Positions 38,446-51,001 of a stretch of DNA of 64,000 nt are shown here, one piece after another. The position numbers and the translations under genes were made by a program. The notes beneath the pieces are model-generated. The model was not told where the DNA came from, searched no databases, and saw nothing but the letters and a program-made list of their open reading frames with translations. Each line of letters begins with the position of its first letter. The first letter of the stretch is position 1. This DNA comes from Lycocorax pyrrhopterus obiensis. Taxonomy: Eukaryota; Chordata; Aves; Passeriformes; Paradisaeidae. Location of the stretch: NCBI GenBank assembly GCA_014706295.1, contig JACSVZ010000016.1, positions 8,041,168 through 8,105,167 of the forward strand, given 5' to 3'.

Positions 38446-41400
38446 CAGAGAGACAGGGAATTTGAAATAGGTAACTCTGAATCAAAACTTCAGAAAAAAG
38501 AAGCCAGAGCCTCTTAAACTAATTTACTGAGGTCCAGAAAAGCATAATTGCCTGTTGCTGCTGCTCTAATTCCAGACTTGGTCAGCAGCACAGCAAATCA
38601 AACCATGGTAGCTCAAACACAAAAAGAGATACAGAGAGACTCTGAAGTGTCATTGAGCTCCCCAAACCAGTCACAGGTCTGTGGGTCTGGCTGGCTGTAG
38701 GTCTGCAAACACTGCCTCTCTTAGAGGGAAACTCATCCCTAAACTCCAAACTAGCCTTCAGAAATAAATTGATAGGAAGAATATGAGGCTAAAGGAAAAT
38801 ATACTGGAGCCTGACCATTCCAGTACATGCAATGTTTGTAATAAATCCTCCAGTAGTTTGTACTCTTCATGGCAGATGTCCATAAGCTATTTGCTTGTTT
38901 TCCCAAGGTATTCAAGAGATCCAAACATCTTTTATTTTTTTTCTGGAAATGCTGATATGAATCGTACAGACAAAGTAAACAGTACTCTGCTAGAGTTTCC
39001 CTTTTTACAAATGAACCATAAAATTATCCATTAATCAATCTTGCTTTCCTAGGGGTTGGACTGCATTGTTGAGTTTTCCTTTTCCATTTCTGATCCCTGT
39101 TTAGTTGAGGAGATTACAAAAACAAACAAAAAAAAAAGAATAGGCCTTTGAAAACTGTCCTACTCTCCACAGCCCTTGGGCAGAGCTGTTCAGTGGTGGA
39201 GAATTCTAAATTTAAACACTCCCTATTTTTCAGCCTCCAACTTTGAGTAAAATAATAGCCCTGTCATGGTTCCTTCACCTCCCATCCAGAGAACACGGTG
39301 TTCCTATCTATTTAAATTACTCCAACAAGCTCCTTAGAACAATAAAAAGGCCCTTAAACTTCTCCTGGGGTAAGTATCTACAACCAGAGAACTAATGAAA
39401 GGCTGAGAGAATTTACTGGGAATCTGGCATTTCAGAGCTTTCCTCCTGTTAATTCCTGAGGAAGGTGTCAGCTCTGACAGTGCCTGAATTTATCTGGAGG
39501 GCACATCTTTTAAAAGAGGGCAGAAAGGAGTGCACATCTATTGTGCCTGTCACTCCTCCACATGTGCTGGCTGCAGGCACAGGGACAGCCAGCAACTCCA
39601 CAGCACATGGATCTCTGGAGATCCAGCTCATGGCCCAGGACAGCCAGGTCTGCACCTGGTTTTGAAGGTGCACAGTGGGAATGGGGTGAAGGATTCCATC
39701 TCAAGTGCCATAGGTTTAACTCCTGACTTTGCTGGCTTTTTTTTAAATGAGCAGAAAGGTCATGAGGTCTGCACATAAGCATTGGAACTGGCGTGAAACA
39801 GCACAGAATGAACAAAGTTCCCCATACTGCACATGATCATGTTACCTTTAGATCTGGCCTCCAGCTGTCAGATTTGTCATCTAAAAGCTAAAGTCTTTGT
39901 CTTCTAGACATTAAATAACTTAATACAAATTTACCAATTCATTCTGACAAAAATTAAAACTTGGGTTCTTATATTGCCTCTTCTGCCTTGCCTGTCTTTC
40001 ACTCTCTGTCACACATTTGGGGGAGATGACATAAGCTCCTTGCGGGGGTATATTTTTAGCTGAGCAGCTTATTTAGCATGCAAACCAAATACATAATCAA
40101 AGTGGTTTGGTTTTTTTTCAAGGGAAAGTCATTTCAAGGTTGACTTAAAAGCCAAACAGCTTTATCTCACCAAAGTCTCAGTTAAGTGCTGCAGTGTGCA
40201 GCCCGATGTGTAAGACGAGTGCTTTTTCCAGTGAGGCTGTGTTGATCTATGATCTAATCTAGGCTCTTTAAATAAGCTTTTAAGTATGTAACTAAGAACC
40301 CCTTTATCTGTTATTAATATCTCGTTCTGTTATCACTGCAAGCAATTTAAATATACCGGTCATATTTGATGAATTCTTCCACATATTTCCGTTCCTCTCA
40401 AAAACATACAAGGCTTGGTAAGGAATTTTGTTTCCCCCTGCATTCCTTATGAGCTCAGTAGCACTCTGACAACATTAGCCTCATGCACATAAAACCCTGA
40501 AATGCCTGGACATGCATGCAATGTGACTCACTCACACCTAGTGAACGAGTTCTCTCATTCAAAGGCTGCAGAAGTGTGAGTTTCTTGAATCACGGCTTTT
40601 ATTAGTACAAACATGTTGAACTTTACTAACATACCTTTTGACTTTATTGGCGTACCTTATTTTATACATCTTAAAGACCTTGGCAGGTTTTCCCCAGTTA
40701 ATTTAATCGAGATAACATTCAGGGGAGAAAATAGAATACCATGCTAAATCATAAAGGGAATTTCTCCTAATCTCTTTCATTTTAGTGGTGGCTGACCCAA
40801 GAAGGTACCTGTCACATAACCTGGCTTTCTCTCATGGGGGTTTATTTATTCTTGTCTAAAGCCAGCTCTTACTCCAGTTCAGTCTGAGCTGTGGGAAATG
40901 TCTGGAGTTTTCACATACTGTTAGGGAAGCCCTATGTCATGAATGAAACCTAAAGCAATACTCATCATGCATATTTGCATTGGCTTCTCTGTCACCCAGG
41001 AAAAATGTTCTTTAAAAAGAGCAAATCAAAGAAAAGCTTCTGGAAACAATTAACTGCCTTGGGAGCAGTACCTGCCAAGTCAGCTCTTAACTTGTGCATC
41101 CAGTTGCCACAGAATTTGATCAGCTCTGCAGCACATTGCATCTGACTCACCCTGTTGCATCCCAGAACTGCTGAGCCTTTCGTTGTGGACAAAAAGAAAG
41201 GTATCTCAAAGGTCACATCTTCCCCTTCTAAATCTTCCAGCCCAAGGAAAGGTGTTTCTTTTCTTAAACTCAGCCTGCTGCAGTGACAGATAATTAGCTT
41301 AGCTGTGAGATAAAGGAATATGCAAAATTTAAAATCAGGATCACAGTTCTGTTCTTGCTTAAATGAAACTACCTGATGAAGTATTTTATTCTGACCTTCA

Positions 41401-42401
41401 GCTGTCTTATCCACAATTGACTTACACTCCTTCAGCAGGTATTAAGTGGCTGAGAATTTTCTGTGCCATCTAGGAAGGCTTAAATAAGTTTTGACTTCTT
41501 TGTTAACAAGGAAGGGCCTTTAGACAATTTCAGTCACAGCCCCCATTCCTCCCTCCAGCAAAGTATTGCAAAACTGGCAGAGTATTATGATCCTGATGCC
41601 TTATTTATGCCAAGTCAGTGACCAAAGGCATCTCTAAAGGCAGTTAAACTAAACGAGCAGGTGTAGAGCATGCAGAATGAACCCGAGAATCTCATCCTAC
41701 CATGTTTTTATATGGAGATATAAATCCAGTAAGGAATTGTCTAAAGGCTGTAATTCAGCAATATCTGGTTTTCCATTGTTTAGAGATTCAAGGAGAGTCA
41801 TTTTGTGTTGTTCACACTGACATGCATATGCATACACACATCCTTATAGGTGCATGCACACGCACAGAACAGAAAACGAGAAAACATGGTTTCAAAAAGA
41901 ACCCGAGTATGACATCAATAAAGCAGAAGGTGCAGAGCTTGGAAACGCTAAACCCCATGCTAACAGAGTTTGTACTCACCCTCTTATGAAAGCAGACCTG
42001 TGAATAATGTACCACATTTTTAAGGCACATTTTTGTCTCTTATTTTATAACCCTGAGTCAAAATTGTATCATAAAGGTTCCTAGCACAATTTCATGTGCC
42101 ACCAAATTGTGATATGTCAAACTCCAGACAAGAAAGCATTGAAACCATAAATTCCTTCAATACTAAGTCTGATGTTTCAGAAAGATATTTCAGCTAATTC
42201 CATCCTAATATATAGTGTACATTATGGTACGGGCTTCTGAAGCAAGCTTTAGCAAAAGACCCAAGGATATAGTTAATTCTTCATGATAGTCACCAGGAAT
42301 GAGTGAATTCTGTACCAACATGTCTTGCCTCCTCTTTCTAAATCCATTTTGTAACTGTAAGATGTCTCCTTCTTTGCCCTCTTGCTTCCAGTAATGACTT
42401 G

Positions 42402-42447
42402 TTTTTTTCTCCTTTTTTTTCCCCCCTCTCTCTGTTTTTTTTTTTTT
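42402..42447 (+). repeat. Polypyrimidine tract
   Basis: An almost pure T/C run (T7, CTCC, T8, C6, TCTCTCT, then a T run) broken only by one G at about 42434. Low-complexity sequence. Confidence 0.85.
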
Positions 42448-44436
42448 AACTTCTTGCTTTGTTAACAACCTTTACAATGCAGAGGGTCTTGCTGGAAAAA
42501 ATATGCCTGGAGCCTTCATATCATTTGCATGTCATTTTAAATACATTTACATCGCATTTTAATCAAGGAAAATGCAAACACATGGTTATAACTTTTTATT
42601 TATAGAGTTCTTATAAGGCACTCAGCAAAACATACAGACAAAATATGACCTCAGGGCTGAAAAGGAAAAAGTATCAGTGAGAAGACTGTCAGCATGTCTT
42701 GAAAATCCATCTGATAATTGTCCTGCTTTACATATAGCTATTATTGTTTGAGGCTATTTAGGAACTTGTAATGTTTTGATTGAATCAGTTTTATGATAGA
42801 AAAAATCTGTCTACAAGTACCCACAAATTAGCTCATGCACAGAGCACACGACTCTCAGTTCTGGGTGTCATCTGGCAGATATCTGGGACAGAGAGATGCT
42901 CTGAGTCATGGGCAGATTCTTGACAGATCTCATATGATCCTCACCCTCAGATTTCAAAGTTCTGCTGAAAATAACACCCAAGATACCCTGACATCTATCA
43001 CATCTCCTCAAATGGCTGTGATATGGTTTACCCAGCTACATCTCACATTTCCTGGAAATATGCTGCTGGTGAGGGGAAAGGGTCACAGCAATGAAGTTGG
43101 CCAGGAAGAAGGTGTCCTGCTCTGCCTCACACCAATGACCTTGTCACCCACTCACAGATCTGCCCAACCTGCCTCCTCAGCAGCAGCCAGGAGCTCTGCT
43201 CTTGCCCTCCCCACCTCCCACCCTGAAAATACAATCACTCCAGTGGCTGACTCCCCTTTGCCTTGCAGGTTAAGGATTGGTGTAATCTGCTGAGAGGGAT
43301 GTTTCATGGGAGCTCTGCAGGTAACAGAAAGCTCTGGAAAGTTGGGAATGGAGTACAAATTCCAGAAACCAAGAAGTTCATAGAATATAATCAAGCTCTC
43401 TCTATAATTACAGATACAACAACAATACTGCAGAAATTTTGTAAGGTCATGGTTAAAAAAAAGTCAAGCAATGTCAGAATTAAGGCTATCAGCAGAATCT
43501 TAGCCCCTTTAACCATGTACATTCTGGTGATTCTCAGCACTATACTGAAAGCTTCCATGAGAACCTGTGACAGAAATAAGACTTGATTGGACACTAGATT
43601 TTAACTACATCAAAACTGTTCACAAGGCTCACCCAAAAAGTTAAAGCTGAAAATTTCTGCAGAATTAAAATTCCGAAAAAAATTTCTCCAAGATATTTTC
43701 CAAAATGTGACATTCCCCAAAAGAAATACCTTGATCTGGTTTCCTCCTGGGCCTCTGGAAGCAAGAGAAGAGCAGGCTGAAATCGAGAAGATTCTTCTCA
43801 GCTTAAAAATTACTCACAAATGAAGCTGAAGAACAGGTTTCATCCTCAATAGGTTTGTCCATCTTGAACAATAAATGAACTGTCTCTTCTGCTCAGAAGG
43901 CAAGAAGCAGGTACAAAATAGCATAATTATTAATGTTATGCTAGGTACAAAGGAGATACTTTTAATGCAATCTCCATAAATATCTGCCTCAATGTGACAA
44001 GCAATGTTATGAGATTTAAGGTATTTGTAAAAAGTTTAGCCATTCCTAGGTAAAAAGTATCTCTTTTGAAGTATTGTTGCTGTAGAAAATAGGAAAGGCC
44101 TCAGACTTACTAAAAGCATAGAAACTATGGGAAATACATAAGGAAAAGAGTGAAAACCATCGTGATACTTTGAAAAGCACTGCTTCTAGGGCCGTCACTG
44201 TTCCATAGGTGATTGACCTTTTTATTTTTCCAATCTGCACAAAACATCAGTGTTTCAGACATGCCTTATTCACCTGACAGAAAGGTATAACCTAATTCTC
44301 TTTCAGGGCAACCAAGTAAATGAAACTGCTGCTGCACTACATAAGGTTTGCTTCAGGGCTTTAAGGACAGCAATGATATAGGGTAAAATCTCTTCAAGCC
44401 TACACTGATCTTCCAGGAACAAAATCAAGACCTTCC

Positions 44437-44456
44437 TTTTTTTTTTTTTTTTTTTT
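44437..44456 (+). repeat. T20 homopolymer
   Basis: Twenty consecutive T. On the minus strand this would read as a poly-A tail, but no retroposed gene or SINE body is recognisable next to it. Confidence 0.9.
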
Positions 44457-44686
44457 CTGGAAAATATAGGAGTTCTCAGGTGAACTAAAGCAGCCCTGGT
44501 GTGACTGAGCCAAATGATATCAACCAAGAGACTCTGTGGGCTGCACTTTCTGTCTGCCCACCCTTCAAAACCCACTAGAATGGGGGAACAGACAACTTGG
44601 TAGGGAGGGAGCTACAAGTTAGAGCCAGGGCAGAGCTTTTAGAGAATAGTGAGTTAAACCAGCTCTTGTGCGTTTCCGGTTTGGGC

Positions 44687-44720
44687 TTTTTTTTTTTTTT
44701 GTTTTGTTGTTGTTGTTTTG
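44687..44720 (+). repeat. T14 run followed by GTT repeats
   Basis: T14 (44687-44700) continues into GTTTTGTTGTTGTTGTTTTG. Simple sequence; on the minus strand it is an A run with CAA units. Confidence 0.88.
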
Positions 44721-44914
44721 GTTTCTGGTTGGGGATGTGGGGCTGTTGAGGTTTTTTAAAGGATGAAGAAAAAAGCCAAACCCAAATCCAACTGATTGCC
44801 ACAAGAGGAAAAGGAGAGCTCTTAGAAACGAAATGTTATGAAGGACAGCTCATAACTCATCCCCTGTGTCAACACCACATTCTCCACCTTTTCTGACATT
44901 TTTTTTCCCCTCAG

Positions 44915-45048
44915 GGACCAATCCAGCAATAAATATGATCAGAGTTCAGCTATACTTGATGATGTCAATGAAATGTCACTCTGCTCAAATATCTTATTTG
45001 CATCTCTTAGGATGTTGTTCTTTTCCCAGCTGCATTATTCATTCCCAG
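44915..45048 (+). other. Candidate exon (134 bases)
   Basis: The acceptor CTGACATTTTTTTTCCCCTCAG ends at 44914 and has a near-ideal pyrimidine tract. The donor TTCCCAG|GTAAGG follows 45048 and fits the consensus well. One frame stays open across the interval and past the donor; another stops within 18 bases of the acceptor. The open translation is not familiar and lacks obvious protein character. A second acceptor-like word (GTTCTTTTCCCAG) lies inside at 45029, which could give a much shorter form. Best plus-strand splice pair by site strength. Confidence 0.22.
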
Positions 45049-45718
45049 GTAAGGTACGTCACTGACCTCTACACGGATATGTGGAGAGTGCCTTGGATTG
45101 CTGAGGGGAAGCCTTCATTCAGGTATCACGTGGCAGCAGCTGATGATAGGGATGATGAAAAGAGCCATGAAAAAGAAAATACGCCAATATTTTCTTGAAT
45201 TATCCCCTATTTTCTACAAGTTACAAACCACTTTTAGGTTACAAAACTTGGAAGATACCAGGTCATTCATTTTTTTTTTTTAAATCACGTTATTATATGG
45301 GAATTTTTACAGAAAATTGTACCTCTGACTCAGTGAAAGGGTTTGGAAAAAAGGACCTATCTGGCATTCCATGGTTTCTGAGTGGAATAAAAATTCATAA
45401 GAGATGCGACACAGCTCACCTACAAGTCAGTATTTCAAACCCAGCTGATGCTCATAATTATGACTGAACTTTGAAAACTCACATGAAATAACCAGATAGG
45501 CTCCATTTTGTTCAAAGTGGATATTCATATCAAGCATCTAAACACTACTGCTGCATAATACTTCCATATTATTAACTGTTAAAAAATGCACGGGCTGATC
45601 AGACAGTATAACATTGTCAGCACACAATTTTATCAAAATATTCACTGTTTTGGGTAGTTTTCTTCAAAATCCCAGTTGTGACTGTATTTGAAGGTCAGAT
45701 TTCAAAACAATTTCTTAC

Positions 45719-45751
45719 CTCTGCTTTTAAGCGAAACTTCATAGCTGAACC
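45719..45751 (-). other. Candidate 33-base micro-exon
   Basis: On the minus strand the acceptor TTTCTGATTTTTTTTGATAG (ending at 45752) and the donor GCAGAG|GTAAGA (starting at 45718) both fit the consensus. The enclosed 33 bases are a multiple of three and read GSAMKFRLKAE in frame one, a basic helix-like peptide. Size, phase and flanks fit the pattern of neural micro-exons, but eleven open codons are expected by chance more than half the time. Confidence 0.13.
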
Positions 45752-48700
45752 CTATCAAAAAAAATCAGAAACCACCAAATGAGATGCTATAAAAACATAT
45801 TGTTTTAAAACCTCTCTTGAAGGCAAAGACAATCTCATGATTATTATTAATAACACTACATCAGTGTAGATCAAAGTTAAGGACAAAACTGCATTTTAAG
45901 TTGTGAAAGGTCACACTGATCTTGGTACCTGTACTTGCCAGGTTTATTCATATTTAATGCTACCCTGACTGCAACTTACAGAGGGCATCTGTCTTTTTCT
46001 CATATAAAAATATGAATGCAATTTTAAGATCTATATAGAAGATAAAGAAAACAGAAACTTAAAACTTTGTGATTCATAAGAATAGGTTTATATTTTAAAA
46101 TTAATTCTACAAGATGTAGTATAAAAAATAAGTTGCCTTTTAACCTCCATTTCACTTCAATTTTTTTTTCTATGACTAGTCCAAAACCGAGATATAACAT
46201 AGCTTTCTATATTATCCGTGTTCAATAAACTATGTGTGGTCTGGGTTTCCGAACAAAAAGGTTAGCTTAAGGCTTATGACAAAAACGTGAAATATCATTA
46301 ACTGGGCAAGGGAAGGATTTGCAACACCAACAGATTATCCTCCATCCAGTAATGGTAGAGGCAAGCAAATAAAAGAAACGTGTCTGTCATCAATAACACT
46401 GTGATGACATGGGGAAGGTCATTTTTACCAGAATTTTCATTTCTTCCTCCAGGGAACATGAAACACATAAGTACACGATCATGTACCTGGAGGAGCAGCA
46501 ATTCTGCCTGTGACAATCATCCTTTCTGTCTCTTGAGTGGAAAGAGAAATTTTCAGGAGTCAAAAAAATCAAAAAGAAATTAATTCATGTACAGGTCAAG
46601 AATTGTGACCACTGGCACTATAAGTGTGTATAACTGTTCTAAAATCATTGAACAATTGCCTGTGCCAAAACATGGCCATTATTCCTAATGTCTCATCAAG
46701 CAAAATTTTCAGTAACAACCAGGTAACAGACAAACACTGGACCTTTTTCTTGTCTTTTACATGTTCAGTTGTGAGCTGGTTTTCTGTATTTGTGAAATTA
46801 GTCATTCAGTGATTTTTCCTGAAATTTTCTTGCACCAAGGGTTGGGTTTTTTCACAAGTATTCTGTTATAGGTATATAATCCTCATCTTTCAAAGTGGCT
46901 CTGAAGTAAGAATTACCCCGAGAAATGTTACCAAAATTACTTTCTTTTCTTTCTGTAACATGGTCCAGTTCTTTTCAAGATCTCCAAACCTCAATGATGG
47001 GCTTTGTCACAATTTAGAACACAGCTCAAGTCAAGCATTGTGAAGTAGGAAGAGCAAGAAGTGAAATATGTCAACCAAAAAGCCTAAAATGTTTTTATGT
47101 GTGTTGCTATCTATATTTGGTTGAAATATGACATTTTGTTTAATATTTCAGCATGATCATACTGGCATGTTTTCCCCCACTTGATTGAAGAATTTTAAAC
47201 TACAGGCAATACAGAATGTTAAACACAAGAAGTTTGCATTGTCAAACACCATGAAAAATATATATACATGCACACATATAAAGCTCCTATTTCAATTCCA
47301 CTTTAAGAAAAAGTCAAGCACACTTAAAGCCTGTTTCAATTATTTTTCTCCTTCTTGCTTTCTTCCTGAGTTATGTTGAGAAAGAAAAAATGTATTCCCA
47401 ATAAAATTTTAAAGCCATCACTTAATGTTCTATCCTACATCACCATGTATTTTAGGTCCCAGACGTTTCAGCAGTTATACAGTTGTTATTTATGGCACTT
47501 GCTTCTGGTTTTAGATGTTGATTATCAGAAAGGGAATAGGAGTTGGACATTTTTTTCTGGATTCTGTCTCTTCAAGAATGAGAGCAGGAAAAAAATCAAT
47601 ACAAATAAAGAGTGAAAGTGTTGCCCTGCCTTTGCTTCGTTGGGGTTGTTTTCCTTCCAGGTTCTCTTCTACAGACTCCCACTGAAAGCACATCTCTAAG
47701 GAATATTTCTTAAGGTTAAATTGACAAGTTACTTGTGGCCTTGGTCTTCCTGTTTTTAAGTATTTTAATTCTTCCATTATATTTACCACCAAAATATTCT
47801 TTCTGTATTTATATACTGGTGTCAGGTCTCATACAGCTACACAAAACTGAAGTAGTATTCAATTATCTCTTTCTTAACAGCTCTCCATTATCAAGCACCT
47901 AAGATAAGTACAGCTCCAAAGACAACGCAGTACAATATTAAGTGAAATTTAATAGTAAATATAAGATGGCAAGTGTTCTCCCTCCCCACCTGTCAAACAA
48001 AAATAAACACTAAAAGAGAAGTACAATCATTTCAATTTAACAAAGCATGAACAGTGACACTACATTTCAACATCAGCAAGCAATAATTAGCACGTAGGCC
48101 AAGATATCACAGGAGAAAGGAAAACAGATAAATCATTCAAAAGAAATGGCCTGTTACTAGAAACACAAACTCATGTGACAATAAATGGCATCACAAGAAA
48201 GATGAAATTGCCATTCCCACAAGCATAGGTTATAGAAGAAAAATGGAAGAGAGATGCTCCTAGTGATAATTAAGAACTGAAACAATCATTTTGTAAATAT
48301 TCATTATAGAAAGATAGATTCACACCTTTGAAAACATTTCCAGGTTGCAAATGTGTAATTGACTTTTTTTTCCTTCCTTGTTATGAAGGATGAAAGACCC
48401 CAGCATCTGTTGTACTGCACAATCAGTCTGTTCACATCACTGAAAAGTTGGGCACTTAAAGGTGAAAATATGCAAGAGGCTTTTTTCTCACTACTTATTT
48501 CTGCAGGTCTGTAAAACTGAAAGGATTAAAACTTCACATCCATTGATTACAAGCCTAGGGAAAAGACTGGAATGGTGCAGTTAATACCCAGATTCTTTTT
48601 AAATAGAAAGCCACAATGACTTACTCTGCCTACAGAAATAAGAGAATCTGGCTGGAAGAAGATCTCCAAATTTGAAGGGCAAATCTTGACACAATGAACT

Positions 48701-49524
48701 TTTGGGGGCATTTCTATTCCCATGGTGAGAAAACAGCAGAGGTGTTAATTGTGAACTACAGTTCAATATAAAGGCCCCACAGAGCACTTGGTACTCAGTT
48801 TTGTTTCTCATGAAAGGCCTATTTTTTTCAGCTAAAAATTCAATCTCCAACCCCTCTGTTCCACTCAGAATTCATAGTTATGCCTAATCTGCTGCTTTCC
48901 TGGCTCACTTACAGGCCCTGTTGGCAGGTAGTGAATGCAAAATAATTTTAATGGGGGAACCCCTGGGAACGGGAGCAAAAGTTTCGAGCATTTACAATTT
49001 CACAATGACGTACGGCCAGCTGTTAGATAAAATAGGCCTCCAGCAGTGGAGCCCACTGGAATGGGAACATTGGCGTGGATGTTTTCAACTCAGCAGTCTG
49101 CTAAAGAAGGAAACTAGATCAGCCAAACAACAAAAGGACAGGATTGGTCTGGACAGGGAAACATCGTGAGGACATATGGTACTTGTTAAACCCATTGCAC
49201 AATGAGAACTCCATCCCCGATTTGAGGGCCACAAACTGTCGAGGCCACAGAGTGAGAGCCCACAGAGCTCGAGGGCCCAACAGGAAGGCAAAGCAAATAA
49301 AATGGTTCAGAATGGCAGCAAGCAAAGTAAAGAAACCGCTGGACAAAGACAATTTGATATGTTGGACAGTTTGTACAAATATGAAATTAATCTGGATCAA
49401 GTCCAGAGCATATTTAGTGCATCAAAATCAGACACTAATTCCCATCTTTTCTATTACTTACCGTCCCCTGAACAATAGCTCTAAGTGATGACAACTGGTG
49501 CCAAGTTTAAAGAAAATGGACTTA

Positions 49525-49560
49525 ATTCATTTCCCACTGAAATCAATAGAAATGTCTCCT
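49525..49560. repeat. Possible fragment of an ancient dispersed repeat
   Basis: TTTCCCACTGAAATCAATAG followed by AAATGTCTCC resembles the CCCATTGAAATCAATGGAAA word of the old repeat at 16.47 kb. Diverged, short. Confidence 0.3.
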
Positions 49561-50114
49561 TGTCTTCAGGAGAAGCCAGATTAATCCATTTAGGAGCAAG
49601 AGTACCTGGTCATAGCAATCCTATTATAGAAGAATTGGAAAAATTATAACAAACTGAAGAATAAGCACTGTGGGTGAGAAATTTTTTAAAAGCCTGCTTT
49701 TAAATATGCATCATTCTCCCTTTGATACAAAAACTAGCCATGATGACCTATTTTACATTCATTACTTCCAACTCATTCAACCGATCAGTGGTTCCCAAGG
49801 TACCTGTTTACCTTGTTTTCCTCTGCTTTGGTCTTCTCCATGGAATTGTTCTCTCAACTCTTTCAAGTAACACAAACATTATTTTCATTCCAGTGCCTCC
49901 TAAAACATCCACAGGAACATTAAAAGCAAAAACTATGCCTGAAAAATCTTGTACTCATTTGTGTGTATCATTTTGTAAAGGAGGGAAGTGGCTCACAGAG
50001 CTGAAATCTCCTGAATTCCTTTGCACGGGGTTCAATTGCACTTGGACAGGGAAGAGGACAAACATTTATCAGATGGGAACCAGCTGGGAGAGGGAGGCAC
50101 CAGCAGCTACTTTT

Positions 50115-50267
50115 GTGTCTTCACCCCTAGAGGTTTTCAAGACCCCAAAGGTTGAAGCCCTGGGTAACCATGTCTGATCTCACAGCTGACCCTGCTTGCA
50201 ACAGGGCTGGCCAAGAGAGCCCCTGAGGTCTCTTCCCACTTGATTTATCTTGGGATCTTACTAACTC
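50115..50267 (+). mobile_element. CR1 LINE 3'-terminal fragment, diverged
   Basis: The order of words (AGAGGTTTTCAAGACC, GAAGCCCTGGGTAACC, CTGATCTCACAGCTGACCCT, GCTTG-AACAGGG-TGG, CCTGAGGTCTCTTCCCA, ATTTATCTTGGGATCTTA) follows the 3' end of an older CR1 subfamily: C-terminal codons of ORF2, then the short 3' untranslated region. It is more diverged than the copy at 36.5 kb, so probably older. The left edge is approximate. Confidence 0.75.
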
Positions 50268-50589
50268 CACCTTCTTAATCTCTATCTCCCAGCTGAGAGA
50301 GGAAGGAAAAAAAAAAATGAAAAAATCAGCCAGAGTTACTTCAGTTAAAAAAAAATAAGAAATCTGTGCCTCTAGTGGACATGAGAAATCCTGTAGTCCA
50401 CATCCCTCCCCCAAGGGAGAACCATGATATCTATGCCATTCCTGTCTGATCTATAGTTTAAATTCCTTAAGATTTCCTCTGCAGAGCTATGGAGTCTCGA
50501 AAACCCCTGCTAGTTTTTCATTCTGATATGCCACTATCCTTCTCGGGAAGGTGTATCTCAACACTGTCTAAATATGCTTTGCTGCAGTA

Positions 50590-51001
50590 TAACTCCATAA
50601 TTTCTTGTCCCAGCTGCTAGACGTGGATGGACAATTATTCTCTCCCTCTTTGCAGTGTCTTGCTCTGCATTTTTAAATTAATCTCAATCTTTCATTCAGT
50701 CTGAACAACCTCTTGCATTGACCCAACTCAGTTATAAATCTAGGCTAGATGGTTTCCTTCAGAATTGGTACTATCCCAAATCCCTACACCAAATACTATT
50801 GCAGTTGATTAGATACACCTAAATGTTGAACTCCCACTCCTCTTTTCTGGACAATATGCAGATTTTTCCAAGTCACATCTCCATTTTTCCAAATAATTTT
50901 GATTTCTAATTTAAATCTAAAAAATCTTTCAAGTCCTTAATAAGTCTATCAATCTCTCTATTGCACCACCTAAGTCTTTAATGAAAATATTGACCAGAAC
51001 T
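50590..51001 (-). mobile_element. Probable very old CR1-type LINE relic, antisense
   Basis: Read on the plus strand it resembles the antisense of an ancient CR1: CTTGTCCCAGCTGCTAGACG and ATTCTCTCCCTCTTTGCAGT near the left, CTTTTCTGGACAATATGCAG in the middle, and GTCTTTAATGAAAATATTGA at the right end (rc of the FNIFIND-type block). The right end thus lies in the reverse-transcriptase domain and the left end towards the 3' end. It is highly diverged, with many gaps; family assignment rests on word order and is moderate. The left limit may extend to about 50390. Confidence 0.5.

Larger units (their letters stand above)
37710..44914. other. Unique sequence with several homopolymer tracts
   Basis: No gene recognised. 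It holds a T15-G10 junction (38416-38440), a pyrimidine tract (42402-42447), and two T runs (44437-44456, 44687-44720). The 140-codon minus frame (40992-41414) and the 152-codon plus frame (42835-43293) have no recognisable domain. A 52-base splice-flanked piece (43269-43320; CCCTTTGCCTTGCAG acceptor, TGCAG|GTAACA donor) is too short to weigh. 40.3-40.8 kb is AT-rich but keeps several CpGs. Confidence 0.5.
45049..50114. other. AT-rich unique sequence with one CpG-retaining block
   Basis: No gene recognised. 45.1-48.9 kb is AT-rich without identifiable repeats. 48930-49290 keeps about ten CpGs in an otherwise CpG-poor neighbourhood, reported as a finding. A minus-strand micro-exon candidate (45719-45751) and a similar weaker one (49462-49494) are noted. 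Confidence 0.5.

Noticed and set aside
40992..41414. 140-codon minus frame
   Set aside because: No family resemblance and no supporting splice or start context; within the length range expected by chance in 64 kb searched in six frames.
42835..43293. 152-codon plus frame
   Set aside because: No recognisable domain, irregular composition, overlapped by a minus frame; consistent with a stop-poor GC-richer patch.
44437..44720. Two T runs as possible tails of minus-strand retroposed genes or SINEs
   Set aside because: No gene-like or tRNA-derived body lies beside either run; simple-sequence expansion is sufficient.
49786..49798. CAGTGGTTCCCAA, like the end of a hAT-Charlie DNA transposon
   Set aside because: Only 13 bases match, the next bases depart from the family, and no partner inverted end or 8-base target duplication was found nearby.
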